Assembly: GCF_019145435.1 (NCBI RefSeq)
Contig: NZ_JAHSTS010000001.1
Span: 124,001 to 188,000, forward strand
DNA: 64,000 nucleotides
Source: Pseudomonas ekonensis
GTDB taxonomy: Bacteria; Pseudomonadota; Gammaproteobacteria; Pseudomonadales; Pseudomonadaceae
Direction: 5' to 3'
Both the position numbers and the translations under genes were made by a program. Positions 46,864 to 55,452 of the stretch are shown piece by piece. How positions within the stretch are numbered: position 1 is the first letter of the stretch; each line of letters starts with the position of its first letter. Under the pieces are notes generated by a model. It had not been told where the DNA came from and did no database searches. It saw only the letters and a list, made by a program, of their open reading frames with translations.

Positions 46864-47010
46864 CCTCAAGCCTCAAGCCTCAAGCCTCAAGCCTGAGGCT
46901 TGCAGCTTGCAGCTTGCAGCTTGCAGCTTGCAGCTTGCAGCTTGCAGCTTGCAGCTTGCAGCTTGCAGCTTGCAGCTTGCAGCTTGCAGCTTGCAGCTTG
47001 CAGCTTGCAG
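46864..47010. repeat. Heptamer tandem array (4 x CCTCAAG, 16 x CTTGCAG)
   Basis: Four CCTCAAG units (46864-46891), one CCTGAGG turn unit, then sixteen perfect CTTGCAG units (46899-47010). Degenerate units flank it on both sides (AGCCGCAAGCCGCAAGC on the left; CTTACGGCTTGACGCTTGG on the right) and reach into the end of fieF. The two halves are in opposite orientation. It occupies the whole gap between two convergent stops. Confidence 0.95.
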
Positions 47011-47011
47011 C

Positions 47012-47905
47012 TTACGGCTTGACGCTTGGCGCTCCCTTTATAGGGTCAGCATGCACCAGCACTTCGGCCCGCGGGTAGGCGGCGTGAATGGCATCCGCCG
47101 CCCGGTCGCTGATGCCGTGGGCCACGGTCAGGGTCAGGTCGCCCGGCAGTTCCAGGTGCAGCTGCACGAACCAGTGGTTGCCTGACACCCGCGTGCGCAG
47201 GTCATGGGCCCCCAGCACGCCGGGCACGGCGCAGGCCAGTTCGAGCATATGCTGGCTGACGTCCGCCGGCAGCTCTTCATCCATCAGCACCGCGAAGCTT
47301 TCCCGGGCGATCAGGATCGCGCTCCACAGAATGTAGGCGGCGATCCCCAGGCCGAACCAGGCATCCAATTGATCGAAACCCAGCCCCGCCAGCACCAGCG
47401 CAATCAGGATGCTGCCGTTGAGCAGCATGTCCGAACGGTAGTGCAGCGAGTCGGCGCGCACCGCGTTGGAGCCGGTCTGCTTGATCACCCGGTGCTGCAG
47501 CATCAGCAGCGCCGCCGTCAGCAGCAGGGAAAACACGATCACCCCGATGCTCAGCCACGGCGCGCCGAGGGGCTCGGGATGCTTGAGCCGTTCGAACGCC
47601 TGAAACGCGATCAACACCGCACTGCCGCCGATGAACAGCGCCTGGGCCATGCCGGCCAGGGACTCGGCCTTGCCGTGGCCGTAGCGGTGATCGTCATCCG
47701 CCGGCCGCAGCGCGTAATGCACCGCCAGCAGGTTGAGCAGCGAGGTGACGCCGTCGAGGGCCGAGTCGGTGAGGCCGGCGAGCATGCTCACCGAGCCGCT
47801 CAGCCACCAGGCGACGGCTTTGGCGATGATCAGCGTACAGGCCACCGCCACCGAAGCGCGGGTCGCCAGCCGCAGAAGGCGGGCGTGTTCGGGGCTGGAG
47901 GTCAT
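47012..47905 (-). CDS. fieF: Cation diffusion facilitator (FieF-type efflux pump)
   Basis: A 297-residue CDF transporter with six membrane helices. LTDSALDGVTSLLNLLAVHY and ADSLHYRSDMLLNG hold the metal-binding Asp residues of helices II and V, HRYGHGKAESLAGMAQ follows helix III, and the cytoplasmic domain contains GAHDLRTRVSGNHWFVQLHL. FieF exports Fe(II) and Zn(II) by proton exchange. The last codons (SVKP and the TAA) are encoded by degenerate units of the adjacent heptamer array. Confidence 0.93.
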   Translation of the reverse strand: MTSSPEHARLLRLATRASVAVACTLIIAKAVAWWLSGSVSMLAGLTDSALDGVTSLLNLLAVHYALRPADDDHRYGHGKAESLAGMAQALFIGGSAVLIAFQAFERLKHPEPLGAPWLSIGVIVFSLLLTAALLMLQHRVIKQTGSNAVRADSLHYRSDMLLNGSILIALVLAGLGFDQLDAWFGLGIAAYILWSAILIARESFAVLMDEELPADVSQHMLELACAVPGVLGAHDLRTRVSGNHWFVQLHLELPGDLTLTVAHGISDRAADAIHAAYPRAEVLVHADPIKGAPSVKP

Positions 47906-47924
47906 GTCGGGAGCGGTTCCTTGT

Positions 47925-48344
47925 TCAAGCGGCCGGTTGCAGGCCGAACATCGCCAGTTGCTGGGCGCTGCCCTTGTGCCGGATCAGGCGCGGGTCGTCC
48001 AGCGGCAAGTGGCGGCCCAGTTCGTTTTCGAGGATAGCCTGCAATTTGAGGTTATCGACCTGGCCGTCCGGGCCCACCGCCTGCTTGAGCTTGGCCGGAT
48101 CGACCTGGGCCGTCTTGCCCGGCTCGAAATAAATGGCGCCGGTGGTGAAGTCCACGGCGAACGCGATCAGGCCGGGGATGATGTAGAACAGCAGGCCCAC
48201 GGCGTCGAGCACCGCGATGGCCGGGTCGATCTTGCCGTCGATCTGGCCGCGCCGGTCCGGGTAGAAGATCGACCCGCACGCGGTCACTTGGGTGAGCAGG
48301 GTGGCAACCAGTGCACCGCCGATCAGGCGAAAAGGTAAACGCAT
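47925..48344 (-). CDS. Conserved lipoprotein of unknown function
   Basis: A 139-residue protein with a signal sequence and lipobox VTAC (Cys23) followed by GSIFYPDRRGQIDGKIDP, a hydrophobic segment VGLLFYIIPGLIAFAVDF and TGAIYFEP. A strong AGGAGA stands before the ATG. Similar pseudomonad proteins are known to me, sometimes mislabelled as polyribonucleotide nucleotidyltransferase, a label nothing here supports. It lies 19 bases upstream of fieF on the same strand, so they may be cotranscribed. Confidence 0.8.
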   Translation of the reverse strand: MRLPFRLIGGALVATLLTQVTACGSIFYPDRRGQIDGKIDPAIAVLDAVGLLFYIIPGLIAFAVDFTTGAIYFEPGKTAQVDPAKLKQAVGPDGQVDNLKLQAILENELGRHLPLDDPRLIRHKGSAQQLAMFGLQPAA

Positions 48345-48424
48345 GGAAAATCTCCTGAATCCTCTGATGACGAAGCGTCGTCGTGTGAAGTTAAGACCCT
48401 GACGAACACCTGGCAGTTCGCCGT

Positions 48425-48430
48425 TATACT
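48425..48430 (+). promoter_or_regulatory. Candidate -10 box for hrpB
   Basis: TATACT lies 24 bases before the hrpB ATG; the spacing and base composition suit a sigma-70 -10 element, but no clear -35 box was found. Confidence 0.35.
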
Positions 48431-48453
48431 CGCGACTCTGTTTGGGAGCCAGC

Positions 48454-50973
48454 ATGATTTCTTTGCCGATCGACGATGTTCTACCCGCCCTGCGTGACGC
48501 GCTGGCGACACGCCACGAAGCCGTGCTCGAAGCCCCGCCCGGCGCCGGCAAGACCACCCGCGTGCCGCTGGCCTTGCTCGACGAGGCGTGGCTGGCCGGA
48601 CAGACCATCCTGATGCTCGAGCCGCGCCGGCTGGCGGCGCGCGCGGCGGCCGAGCGGCTGGCCAGCGAACTGGGCGAGAAGGTCGGCGAGACCGTCGGCT
48701 ACCGCATCCGCCTCGACAGCAAGGTCGGGCCCGGCACCCGCATCGAAGTGGTCACCGAAGGCATCCTCACCCGGCGCCTGCAGGACGACCCGGCGCTGGA
48801 AGGCGTGGGCCTTTTGATCTTCGACGAATTCCACGAACGCAGCCTCGACGCCGACCTGGCGCTGGCGCTCAGTCTGAACGGTCGCGAGCTGTTCCGGGCT
48901 GAACAGCCGCTGAAGATTTTGCTGATGTCCGCAACCCTGGAAGGCGAACGCCTGGCCGGGCTGCTGGACGATGCGCCGATCCTGCGCAGCGAAGGGCGGA
49001 TGTTCCCGGTGGCCACACGCTGGGGCCGGCCGTACCAGCCCGGCGAGTACATCGATCAGCGCGTCACCCAGACCGTGCTCGAAGCCCTGCACGACGAGGC
49101 CGGCAGCCTGCTGGTGTTCCTGCCGGGGCAGGCGGAGATCCGCCGTGTCCACCAGCAATTGGCCGACGCCCTCGGCGAGCGCAGCGATGTGTTGTTGTGC
49201 CCGCTGCACGGCGAGCTGGATCTGGCCGCCCAACGCGCCGCCATCGACCCGGCCCCGGCGGGCCAGCGCAAAGTGGTACTGGCCACCAACATCGCCGAGA
49301 CCAGCCTGACCATCAACGGCGTGCGCGTGGTGATCGACGCCGGACTGGCGCGGGTGCCGCGCTTCGACCCAGGCAGCGGCATGACCCGCCTCGACACCCA
49401 GCGCATCTCCCGGGCCAGCGCCACTCAGCGCGCGGGCCGGGCGGGGCGTCTGGAGCCGGGCGTGTGCTACCGCTTGTGGTCGCAGGACCAGCACGAGCAA
49501 CTCGCGGCCTACGGCAGTGCGGAAATCCTTTCGGCGGACCTGGCCGGACTGGCGTTGCAATTGGGCCGCTGGGGCGTGGCGCCCAAGGATCTGGTGTGGC
49601 TGGACGTGCCGCCCGCCGCCGCGTATGGGCAGGCGCAGGACTTGTTGCAGCGTCTCGGCGCGCTGGACGGCGACGCCCTGACCCGCCACGGCCAGGCCAT
49701 GGCCGAACTGCCGGCCCATCCGCGCATCGCCCATCTGCTGTTGCGCGGGCAGGCGCTGGGGCTGGCGGCGATGGCGTGCGATGTCGCCGCGCTGCTGGGT
49801 GAGCGCGACATCCTGCGCGGCGCCGGCGCCGATCTGCACAGCCGTCTGGTGTTGCTGTCCGGCGAAGAGCGGGCGGCCCGCGGTGCCCTGGGCGGCGTGC
49901 AGCGGGCACGGCAATTGGCCAGGCAATACCGCGGCTACTTGCGCGGCAAAGCGAGCGAGCCGGTGGCCGACCCCGATCACCCGCGCTGGCTCGGCGCCTT
50001 GCTGGCGCTGGCCTATCCGGACCGCGTCGCCCGGCAGCGCAAGGACGGCGGCGCCGAATACCGGCTGGCCAACGGGCGCGCGGCGCTGTTCGCCGAGGCC
50101 GACAGCCTGATGAAGGAGCCGTGGATCGTGATCGCCGACCTCGGCAGCCGTCAGGGCCAGCGCGAGGAGCGGATCTACCTGGCGGCGGATTTCGATCCGG
50201 CGCTGTTCGACTCGGTGCTGGCCGAACAGGTGCACAGCGTCGACCAACTGGACTGGGACGAGCGCGAAGGCGTGCTGCGCGCCGAGCGCCAGCGCAAGGT
50301 CGGCGAGCTGATCTTGAGCCGCGAGCCGCTGACCGGTCTGGACGAATCCGCCCGCAGCCGGGCCCTGGTCAACCTGGTGCGGCGCAAGGGGCTGGAGCTG
50401 CTGCCGTGGACACCGGAACTGCGCCAGTGGCAGGCGCGTGTGGCGCTGCTGCGGCAACTGGATCTGGATGCCAAGGACGACAGCCAATGGCCGGACGTCA
50501 GCGACGCCACGTTGCTGAAAACCCTCGAAGACTGGCTGATGCCGTATCTGGGCAAGGTCTCGCGACTCAACCATTTCGCCAGCCTCGACCTGTCGAGCAT
50601 CGTGCGCAATCTGCTGCCGTGGCCGTTGCCGCAGCGGCTCGACGAACTGGCACCGCATCACCTGAGCGTGCCGTCGGGCTCGTCAATCCGCCTCGACTAC
50701 AGCGAACAGCCACCGATTCTCGCGGTGCGTTTGCAGGAGCTGTTCGGCCTCGCCGACACACCGAGAATCGCCGGCGGCCGACAGGTGGTGAAACTGCACC
50801 TGCTGTCGCCCGCACGGCGGCCGGTGCAGGTCACGCAGGACCTGGCCAACTTCTGGCGCAGCACCTATGCCGAGGTGAAGAAGGATCTGAAGGGGCGCTA
50901 CCCCAAGCATTACTGGCCGGACGATCCGTTGGTGGCCGAGGCGACGGCGCGGGCCAAGCCTCGGGGGACTTGA
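48454..50973 (+). CDS. hrpB: ATP-dependent RNA helicase HrpB
   Basis: An 839-residue DEAH-type helicase: Walker A EAPPGAGKTTRVP, the DEFH box in LLIFDEFHERSLD, MSATLEG, VVLATNIAETSLTI and QRAGRAGRLEPGVCYRLW, then HA2 and the HrpB-specific C-terminal domain (WRSTYAEVKKDLKGRYPKHY). HrpB is distinct from the type III regulator of the same name; its RNA substrate is unclear. GGGAGCC precedes the start. Confidence 0.96.
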   Translation: MISLPIDDVLPALRDALATRHEAVLEAPPGAGKTTRVPLALLDEAWLAGQTILMLEPRRLAARAAAERLASELGEKVGETVGYRIRLDSKVGPGTRIEVVTEGILTRRLQDDPALEGVGLLIFDEFHERSLDADLALALSLNGRELFRAEQPLKILLMSATLEGERLAGLLDDAPILRSEGRMFPVATRWGRPYQPGEYIDQRVTQTVLEALHDEAGSLLVFLPGQAEIRRVHQQLADALGERSDVLLCPLHGELDLAAQRAAIDPAPAGQRKVVLATNIAETSLTINGVRVVIDAGLARVPRFDPGSGMTRLDTQRISRASATQRAGRAGRLEPGVCYRLWSQDQHEQLAAYGSAEILSADLAGLALQLGRWGVAPKDLVWLDVPPAAAYGQAQDLLQRLGALDGDALTRHGQAMAELPAHPRIAHLLLRGQALGLAAMACDVAALLGERDILRGAGADLHSRLVLLSGEERAARGALGGVQRARQLARQYRGYLRGKASEPVADPDHPRWLGALLALAYPDRVARQRKDGGAEYRLANGRAALFAEADSLMKEPWIVIADLGSRQGQREERIYLAADFDPALFDSVLAEQVHSVDQLDWDEREGVLRAERQRKVGELILSREPLTGLDESARSRALVNLVRRKGLELLPWTPELRQWQARVALLRQLDLDAKDDSQWPDVSDATLLKTLEDWLMPYLGKVSRLNHFASLDLSSIVRNLLPWPLPQRLDELAPHHLSVPSGSSIRLDYSEQPPILAVRLQELFGLADTPRIAGGRQVVKLHLLSPARRPVQVTQDLANFWRSTYAEVKKDLKGRYPKHYWPDDPLVAEATARAKPRGT

Positions 50974-50990
50974 GCATCGGTGCGGGGCGG

Positions 50991-51028
50991 GCGCTGCGCC
51001 TGAGCGGGAGCAAGCGCCCTCGCCACAG
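50991..51028. repeat. REP-like element (GCGAGGGCGCTTGCTCCCGC type)
   Basis: GAGCGGGAGCAAGCGCCCTC followed by GCCACAG is a single half of the inverted pair found at 60982-61080. It lies between the convergent stops of hrpB and the LysR gene. Confidence 0.65.
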
Positions 51029-51031
51029 CTC

Positions 51032-51946
51032 TCAGGCACCGGCCTTGGCGGTCAGCTGTTCGCGGCAGTAATCGGCGAACAGCTGCGCCGGTTTGGTCAG
51101 TTGCCCGCGCTTGAGCCAGGCCGCCACCAGGCCTGAGCCGGTGACGTCTTCGACGATGTCCACGCACACCACTTTCTTGCCGTCGTAGGTGCATTCCGAG
51201 TGCGGGCGGGTGACCAGGATCGAGAAGCCGAAGCCCTGGCCGACCATGCCGCGCACCATTTCGATGGACGGCGAGCTGAACTCGATCCGCGGGCTCAGGC
51301 CCAGTTCCTCGAACAGGCTGACGAAGTAGGTGCGGCTCGGCTGCACGTCCAGCAGGATCATCGGCTCCAGGCACAGGTCGCGCAGCGACACCTGCTTGAG
51401 CTGGGCGAAGCGGTGGTCCGCCGGCAGCAGCGCATACGGCCGCTGGGCCGGCATCAGGGGTTCGGTCTCGATGGTGGCGTCCAGGTCGTGCTTGTACAGG
51501 ATCGCCAGGTCGAAGGTGCCGGAGGTCAGGCCCTGCACCAGCTCCTGCTGTTCGCCGTCGCGGATGCGGATCTTCACCCCCGGGTACAGCGCCGAAAACC
51601 CGGCCATCAGTTGCGGCAGGTACAGCGGCGCGACGGTCTCGAAGCAGCCGATGTCGATCTGCCCGGCCACCACGTCGTTGTCGGCCAGGGCGTTCTGTTC
51701 GAACTCCTTGGCCATGCGCAGCAATTCCTGGGCCTTGCGGAAGAACCGCGCGCCGCTGGGCGTCAGGGACACGCCCTGGGCGTGATGGCGGATCAGCAGC
51801 TGCACGCCGAAGCTGTCCTCCAGCCCCTTGATCGCCGTGGAGATCGCCGGCTGGGCGATGTACAGCTTGCGCGACGCTTCGGCGACGCTGCCGCACTCGA
51901 CGGTGGTGATGAAGTACTTCAACTGACGCAGGTTGTAAGCGGCCAC
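51032..51946 (-). CDS. LysR family transcriptional regulator
   Basis: A 304-residue LTTR: an N-terminal winged HTH (NLRQLKYFITTVECGSVAEA, then KLYIAQPAISTAIKGLEDSF) and a periplasmic-binding-like effector domain (IDIGCFETVAPLYLPQLM, TSGTFDLAILY, LPADHRFA). The start used is GTG at 51946, preceded by GAGGT; an ATG at 52000 adds 18 residues. It is divergent from the aldehyde dehydrogenase gene and is the likely regulator of the catabolic genes to its right. Confidence 0.88.
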   Translation of the reverse strand: MAAYNLRQLKYFITTVECGSVAEASRKLYIAQPAISTAIKGLEDSFGVQLLIRHHAQGVSLTPSGARFFRKAQELLRMAKEFEQNALADNDVVAGQIDIGCFETVAPLYLPQLMAGFSALYPGVKIRIRDGEQQELVQGLTSGTFDLAILYKHDLDATIETEPLMPAQRPYALLPADHRFAQLKQVSLRDLCLEPMILLDVQPSRTYFVSLFEELGLSPRIEFSSPSIEMVRGMVGQGFGFSILVTRPHSECTYDGKKVVCVDIVEDVTGSGLVAAWLKRGQLTKPAQLFADYCREQLTAKAGA

Positions 51947-52184
51947 GGCAAACCTCAGGTCGAACGGATCTCGACATCCACGCAATTCATGTGCCGCCAT
52001 CCTCCGTTCCGGCGACGGTGTTTTTTGTCCCTGAACAATAGCCTCATACGCGCGCGAGGGGTTTGTCCGCTGGTTAGCTTTTTCATTGCCTGCGAAGACA
52101 TTTTTACTGGTTTTGCCGCTCGCGGGGGTGAGCGACTATCGACCGCACAAGAAGGCATCACACCTCACCAGGGAGCATCCGACC

Positions 52185-53678
52185 GTGTTCGAACGTGCAG
52201 ACTGGCAGCGCAAGGCCGCTGTGTTGAGTTTCCCCGACCTCGCCGTGATCGGCGGCAAGCATTGCGCCGCGCAGTCGGGGCAGACCTTTGTGGCGGTCAA
52301 CCCGGCGACCGGCGCGCACCTGGCGGATGTCGCCGCGTGCGGCGAGGCCGACGTCGAGGCGGCGGTGGCCAATGCGCGGCAGGCGTTCGACAGCGGCGTC
52401 TGGTCCGGGCGTTCGCCCGTGGAGCGCAAGCAGGTGCTGCTGCGGCTGGCCGAGCTGGTCCTGGCCCACCGCGATGAACTGGCGCTGCTCGATTCGCTGA
52501 ACATGGGCAAACCGGTGATGGACGCCTACAACATCGACGTGCCGGGCGCCGCCGGGGTGTTGCGCTGGTACGCCGAAAGCCTCGACAAACTCTATGACCA
52601 AGTGGCGCCGAGCGCCGCGGACGTGCTGGCCACCATCACCCGCGAAGCGCTGGGCGTGGTCGCCGCCGTGGTGCCGTGGAACTTCCCGCTGGACATGGCC
52701 GTGTGGAAACTCGCCCCGGCGCTGGCGGCCGGCAACTCGGTGATCCTCAAGCCCGCCGAGCAGTCGCCGTTCTCCGCGTTGCGCCTGGCCGAACTGGCGC
52801 TGGAGGCCGGGTTGCCGCCGGGCGTGCTCAACGTGCTGCCGGGGCTCGGCGAACAGGCCGGTCAGGCGCTGGGCCTGCACCCGGACGTCGATTGCCTGGT
52901 GTTCACCGGCTCGACGCAAGTGGGCAAATACTTCATGCAGTACTCGGCGCAATCGAACCTCAAACAGGTGTGGCTGGAGTGCGGCGGCAAGAGCGCCAAC
53001 CTGGTGTTCGCCGATTGCCGTGACCTGGATCTGGCGGCGCAGAAAGCCGCATTCGGCATCTTTTTCAACCAGGGCGAGGTCTGTTCGGCCAACTCGCGGC
53101 TGCTGGTCGAGCGCTCGATCCACGACGAATTCGTCGAACGCCTCAAGGCGCAGGCCGAGCGCTGGCAGCCGGGGGATCCGCTGGATCCGGCGAGCGCCGC
53201 CGGGGCGATGGTCGACGGCCGTCAGACCGCGACGGTCCTGCGCTTCATCCGCGAGGCCGAGCGCGAAGGCGCGACGCTGGTCTGCGGCGGCCGGCAATTG
53301 ACCTTCAACGGCTCGCAGAACTTCATCCAGCCGACGATCCTCACCGGCGTGCGGCCGTCCATGGCGCTGTTTCGCGAAGAGGTGTTCGGCCCGGTGCTGG
53401 CGGTGATCCCGTTCGACGATGAGGCCCACGCCTTGCAACTGGCCAACGACAGCGTCTACGGTCTGGCGGCGTCGCTGTGGACCGATGACCTGCACCGCGC
53501 CCACCGGGTGGCCCGGCGATTGCGGGCGGGAACGGTGTCGGTCAACAGCGTCGATGCGCTGGACGTCACCGTGCCGTTCGGCGGCGGCAAGCAGTCCGGT
53601 TTCGGCCGCGACCTGTCGCTGCATTCGTTCGACAAATACACCCAGCTGAAAACCACCTGGTTTCAGCTGCGCTCATGA
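52185..53678 (+). CDS. Aldehyde dehydrogenase (PuuC/KauB-like)
   Basis: A 497-residue NAD(P)-dependent aldehyde dehydrogenase: VVPWNFPLDMAVWKLAPALA, FTGSTQVGKYFMQY, catalytic Glu in VWLECGGKSANLVF and Cys300 in GEVCSANSRLLV. The sequence is closest in style to gamma-glutamyl-gamma-aminobutyraldehyde or omega-amino aldehyde dehydrogenases of polyamine breakdown. GTG at 52185 with GGGAG nine bases before is the best start. The aminotransferase gene follows 31 bases later, likely in one operon. Confidence 0.9.
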   Translation: MFERADWQRKAAVLSFPDLAVIGGKHCAAQSGQTFVAVNPATGAHLADVAACGEADVEAAVANARQAFDSGVWSGRSPVERKQVLLRLAELVLAHRDELALLDSLNMGKPVMDAYNIDVPGAAGVLRWYAESLDKLYDQVAPSAADVLATITREALGVVAAVVPWNFPLDMAVWKLAPALAAGNSVILKPAEQSPFSALRLAELALEAGLPPGVLNVLPGLGEQAGQALGLHPDVDCLVFTGSTQVGKYFMQYSAQSNLKQVWLECGGKSANLVFADCRDLDLAAQKAAFGIFFNQGEVCSANSRLLVERSIHDEFVERLKAQAERWQPGDPLDPASAAGAMVDGRQTATVLRFIREAEREGATLVCGGRQLTFNGSQNFIQPTILTGVRPSMALFREEVFGPVLAVIPFDDEAHALQLANDSVYGLAASLWTDDLHRAHRVARRLRAGTVSVNSVDALDVTVPFGGGKQSGFGRDLSLHSFDKYTQLKTTWFQLRS

Positions 53679-53709
53679 CAGCCGCTCACAACAAGAAGGA
53701 GATCCGGCG

Positions 53710-55080
53710 ATGACCACCTCACGTGAAACCCGCGACTACCAGGCCGCCGATGCAGCGCACCACATTCATGCGTTCGTCGACCAGAAAGCCCTCAACGACG
53801 AAGGCCCGCGGGTGATGGTGCGCGGCGAGCGCCTGCACCTGTGGGACAACGACGGGCGGCGCTACCTGGACGGCATGTCCGGCCTGTGGTGCACCAACCT
53901 GGGCTACGGACGCCAGGACCTGAACGCCGCCGCCAGCCGGCAGCTGGAGCAGTTGCCGTACTACAACATGTTTTTCCACACCACCCACCCGCAGGTGATC
54001 GAGCTGTCCGAGCTGCTGTTCAGCCTGTTGCCGGGGCACTACAGCCACGCGATCTACACCAACTCCGGCTCCGAGGCCAACGAGGTGCTGATCCGCACGG
54101 TGCGCCGCTACTGGCAGGTGCTGGGCAAGCCCGAGAAGAAGATCATGATCGGCCGCTGGAACGGCTATCACGGTTCGACCCTGGCGGCGACGGCGCTGGG
54201 CGGGATGAAGTTCATGCACGAGATGGGCGGCATGCTGCCCGACATCGAGCACATCGACGAGCCGTACTTCTTCGCCCACGGCGGCGAGCTGACCCCGGCG
54301 GAATTCGGCCTGCGGGCGGCGCGGCAGCTGGAGGCGAAGATCCTCGAACTGGGCGCGGACAGGGTCGCCGGCTTCATCGCCGAACCGTTCCAGGGCGCGG
54401 GCGGCATGATTTTCCCGCCGGAAAGCTACTGGCCGGAGATCCAGCGCATCTGCCGTCAGTACGACGTGCTGCTGTGCGCCGATGAGGTGATCGGCGGCTT
54501 CGGCCGCACCGGCGAATGGTTCGCCCACGAGCATTTCGGCTTCGAGCCGGACACCCTGTCCATCGCCAAGGGCCTGACCTCCGGCTACATCCCCATGGGC
54601 GGCCTGATCCTGTCGAAGCGGATGGCCGAAGTGCTGGTGGAGCAGGGCGGGGTGTTCGCGCACGGCCTGACCTATTCCGGGCACCCGGTGGCGGCGGCGG
54701 TGGCCATCGCCAACCTCAAGGCGTTGCGCGACGAGGGCGTGGTGACGCGGGTCAAGGACGACATCGGGCCGTACCTGCAGCAGTGCCTGCGCGAGGTCTT
54801 CGGCAACCACCCGCTGGTGGGCGACATCCAGGGCGCGGGCATGGTGGCGGCGCTGCAACTGGCCGAGGACAAGGCCACCCGCAAGCGCTTCGCCAACGAG
54901 AACGACATCGCCTGGCGCTGCCGCACGATCGGCTTCGAGGAAGGCGTGATCATCCGCTCGACCCTGGGCCGGATGATCATGGCGCCGGCGCTGATCGCCA
55001 GCCGTGAAGAGATTGATGAGCTGGTGGGCAAGACCCTCAAGGCGCTGGACCGTACGGCGCAGGAATACGGTCGCCTCTGA
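53710..55080 (+). CDS. Class III omega-aminotransferase
   Basis: A 456-residue PLP enzyme: RYLDGMSGLWCTNLGYGR, YTNSGSEANEVLIRTVRRYW, GRWNGYHGSTLAATALGG, FIAEPFQGAGGMIFPPESYW, CADEVIGGFGRTGEWFA and the PLP lysine in SIAKGLTSGYIPMGG (Lys287). Such enzymes move amino groups from putrescine, beta-alanine, taurine or similar omega-amines to pyruvate or 2-oxoglutarate. Together with the upstream aldehyde dehydrogenase it makes a two-step path from amine to acid. AAGGAG stands before the ATG. Confidence 0.92.
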   Translation: MTTSRETRDYQAADAAHHIHAFVDQKALNDEGPRVMVRGERLHLWDNDGRRYLDGMSGLWCTNLGYGRQDLNAAASRQLEQLPYYNMFFHTTHPQVIELSELLFSLLPGHYSHAIYTNSGSEANEVLIRTVRRYWQVLGKPEKKIMIGRWNGYHGSTLAATALGGMKFMHEMGGMLPDIEHIDEPYFFAHGGELTPAEFGLRAARQLEAKILELGADRVAGFIAEPFQGAGGMIFPPESYWPEIQRICRQYDVLLCADEVIGGFGRTGEWFAHEHFGFEPDTLSIAKGLTSGYIPMGGLILSKRMAEVLVEQGGVFAHGLTYSGHPVAAAVAIANLKALRDEGVVTRVKDDIGPYLQQCLREVFGNHPLVGDIQGAGMVAALQLAEDKATRKRFANENDIAWRCRTIGFEEGVIIRSTLGRMIMAPALIASREEIDELVGKTLKALDRTAQEYGRL

Positions 55081-55103
55081 GACCGTCGTTCGGCTCAAGG
55101 GCC

Positions 55104-55182
55104 TCATCGCGGGCAAGCCCGCTCCCACACGGGATCTGTGCCAGGCACGAATCCCCTGTGGGAGCGGGCTTGCCCGCGATGG
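55104..55182. repeat. REP pair in inverted orientation (GTGGGAGCGGGC type)
   Basis: ATCGCGGGCAAGCCCGCTCC at 55106 and its reverse complement GGAGCGGGCTTGCCCGCGAT ending at 55180 lie just after the aminotransferase stop. The remaining 270 bases before the ABC transporter gene hold no convincing gene and presumably its promoter. Confidence 0.9.
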
Positions 55183-55452
55183 CGGCCGTCCATTCAACGC
55201 ACTTGCAACGTTTTGCACCCCTTCCGGGCACCCCCGCCCGCAGCGCCCTTTCGCGGTGCCGCCTACCCAGTTTTTTCATCGTTCGCGTCTAACTATTTCC
55301 TCGTTTTCCTGACGCCTGGCCTGGGTCAACATCGATTCGGCCAGCGCAACGCGTTGCCCGCCAGAGTCCGCAGAGACCGCAGCGGACAACCGCCCGAACG
55401 CCGCTGGCCGTACTGCCCATGACAACTAAATCAACAGCGTTGGGAGTGCTCC

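Noticed and set aside
46864..47010. Possible CRISPR array.
   Set aside because: Units are seven bases without spacers; a simple tandem repeat, not direct repeats separated by unique spacers.
47925..48344. Annotation as polyribonucleotide nucleotidyltransferase.
   Set aside because: The protein is a 139-residue lipoprotein without any PNPase, KH or S1 sequence.
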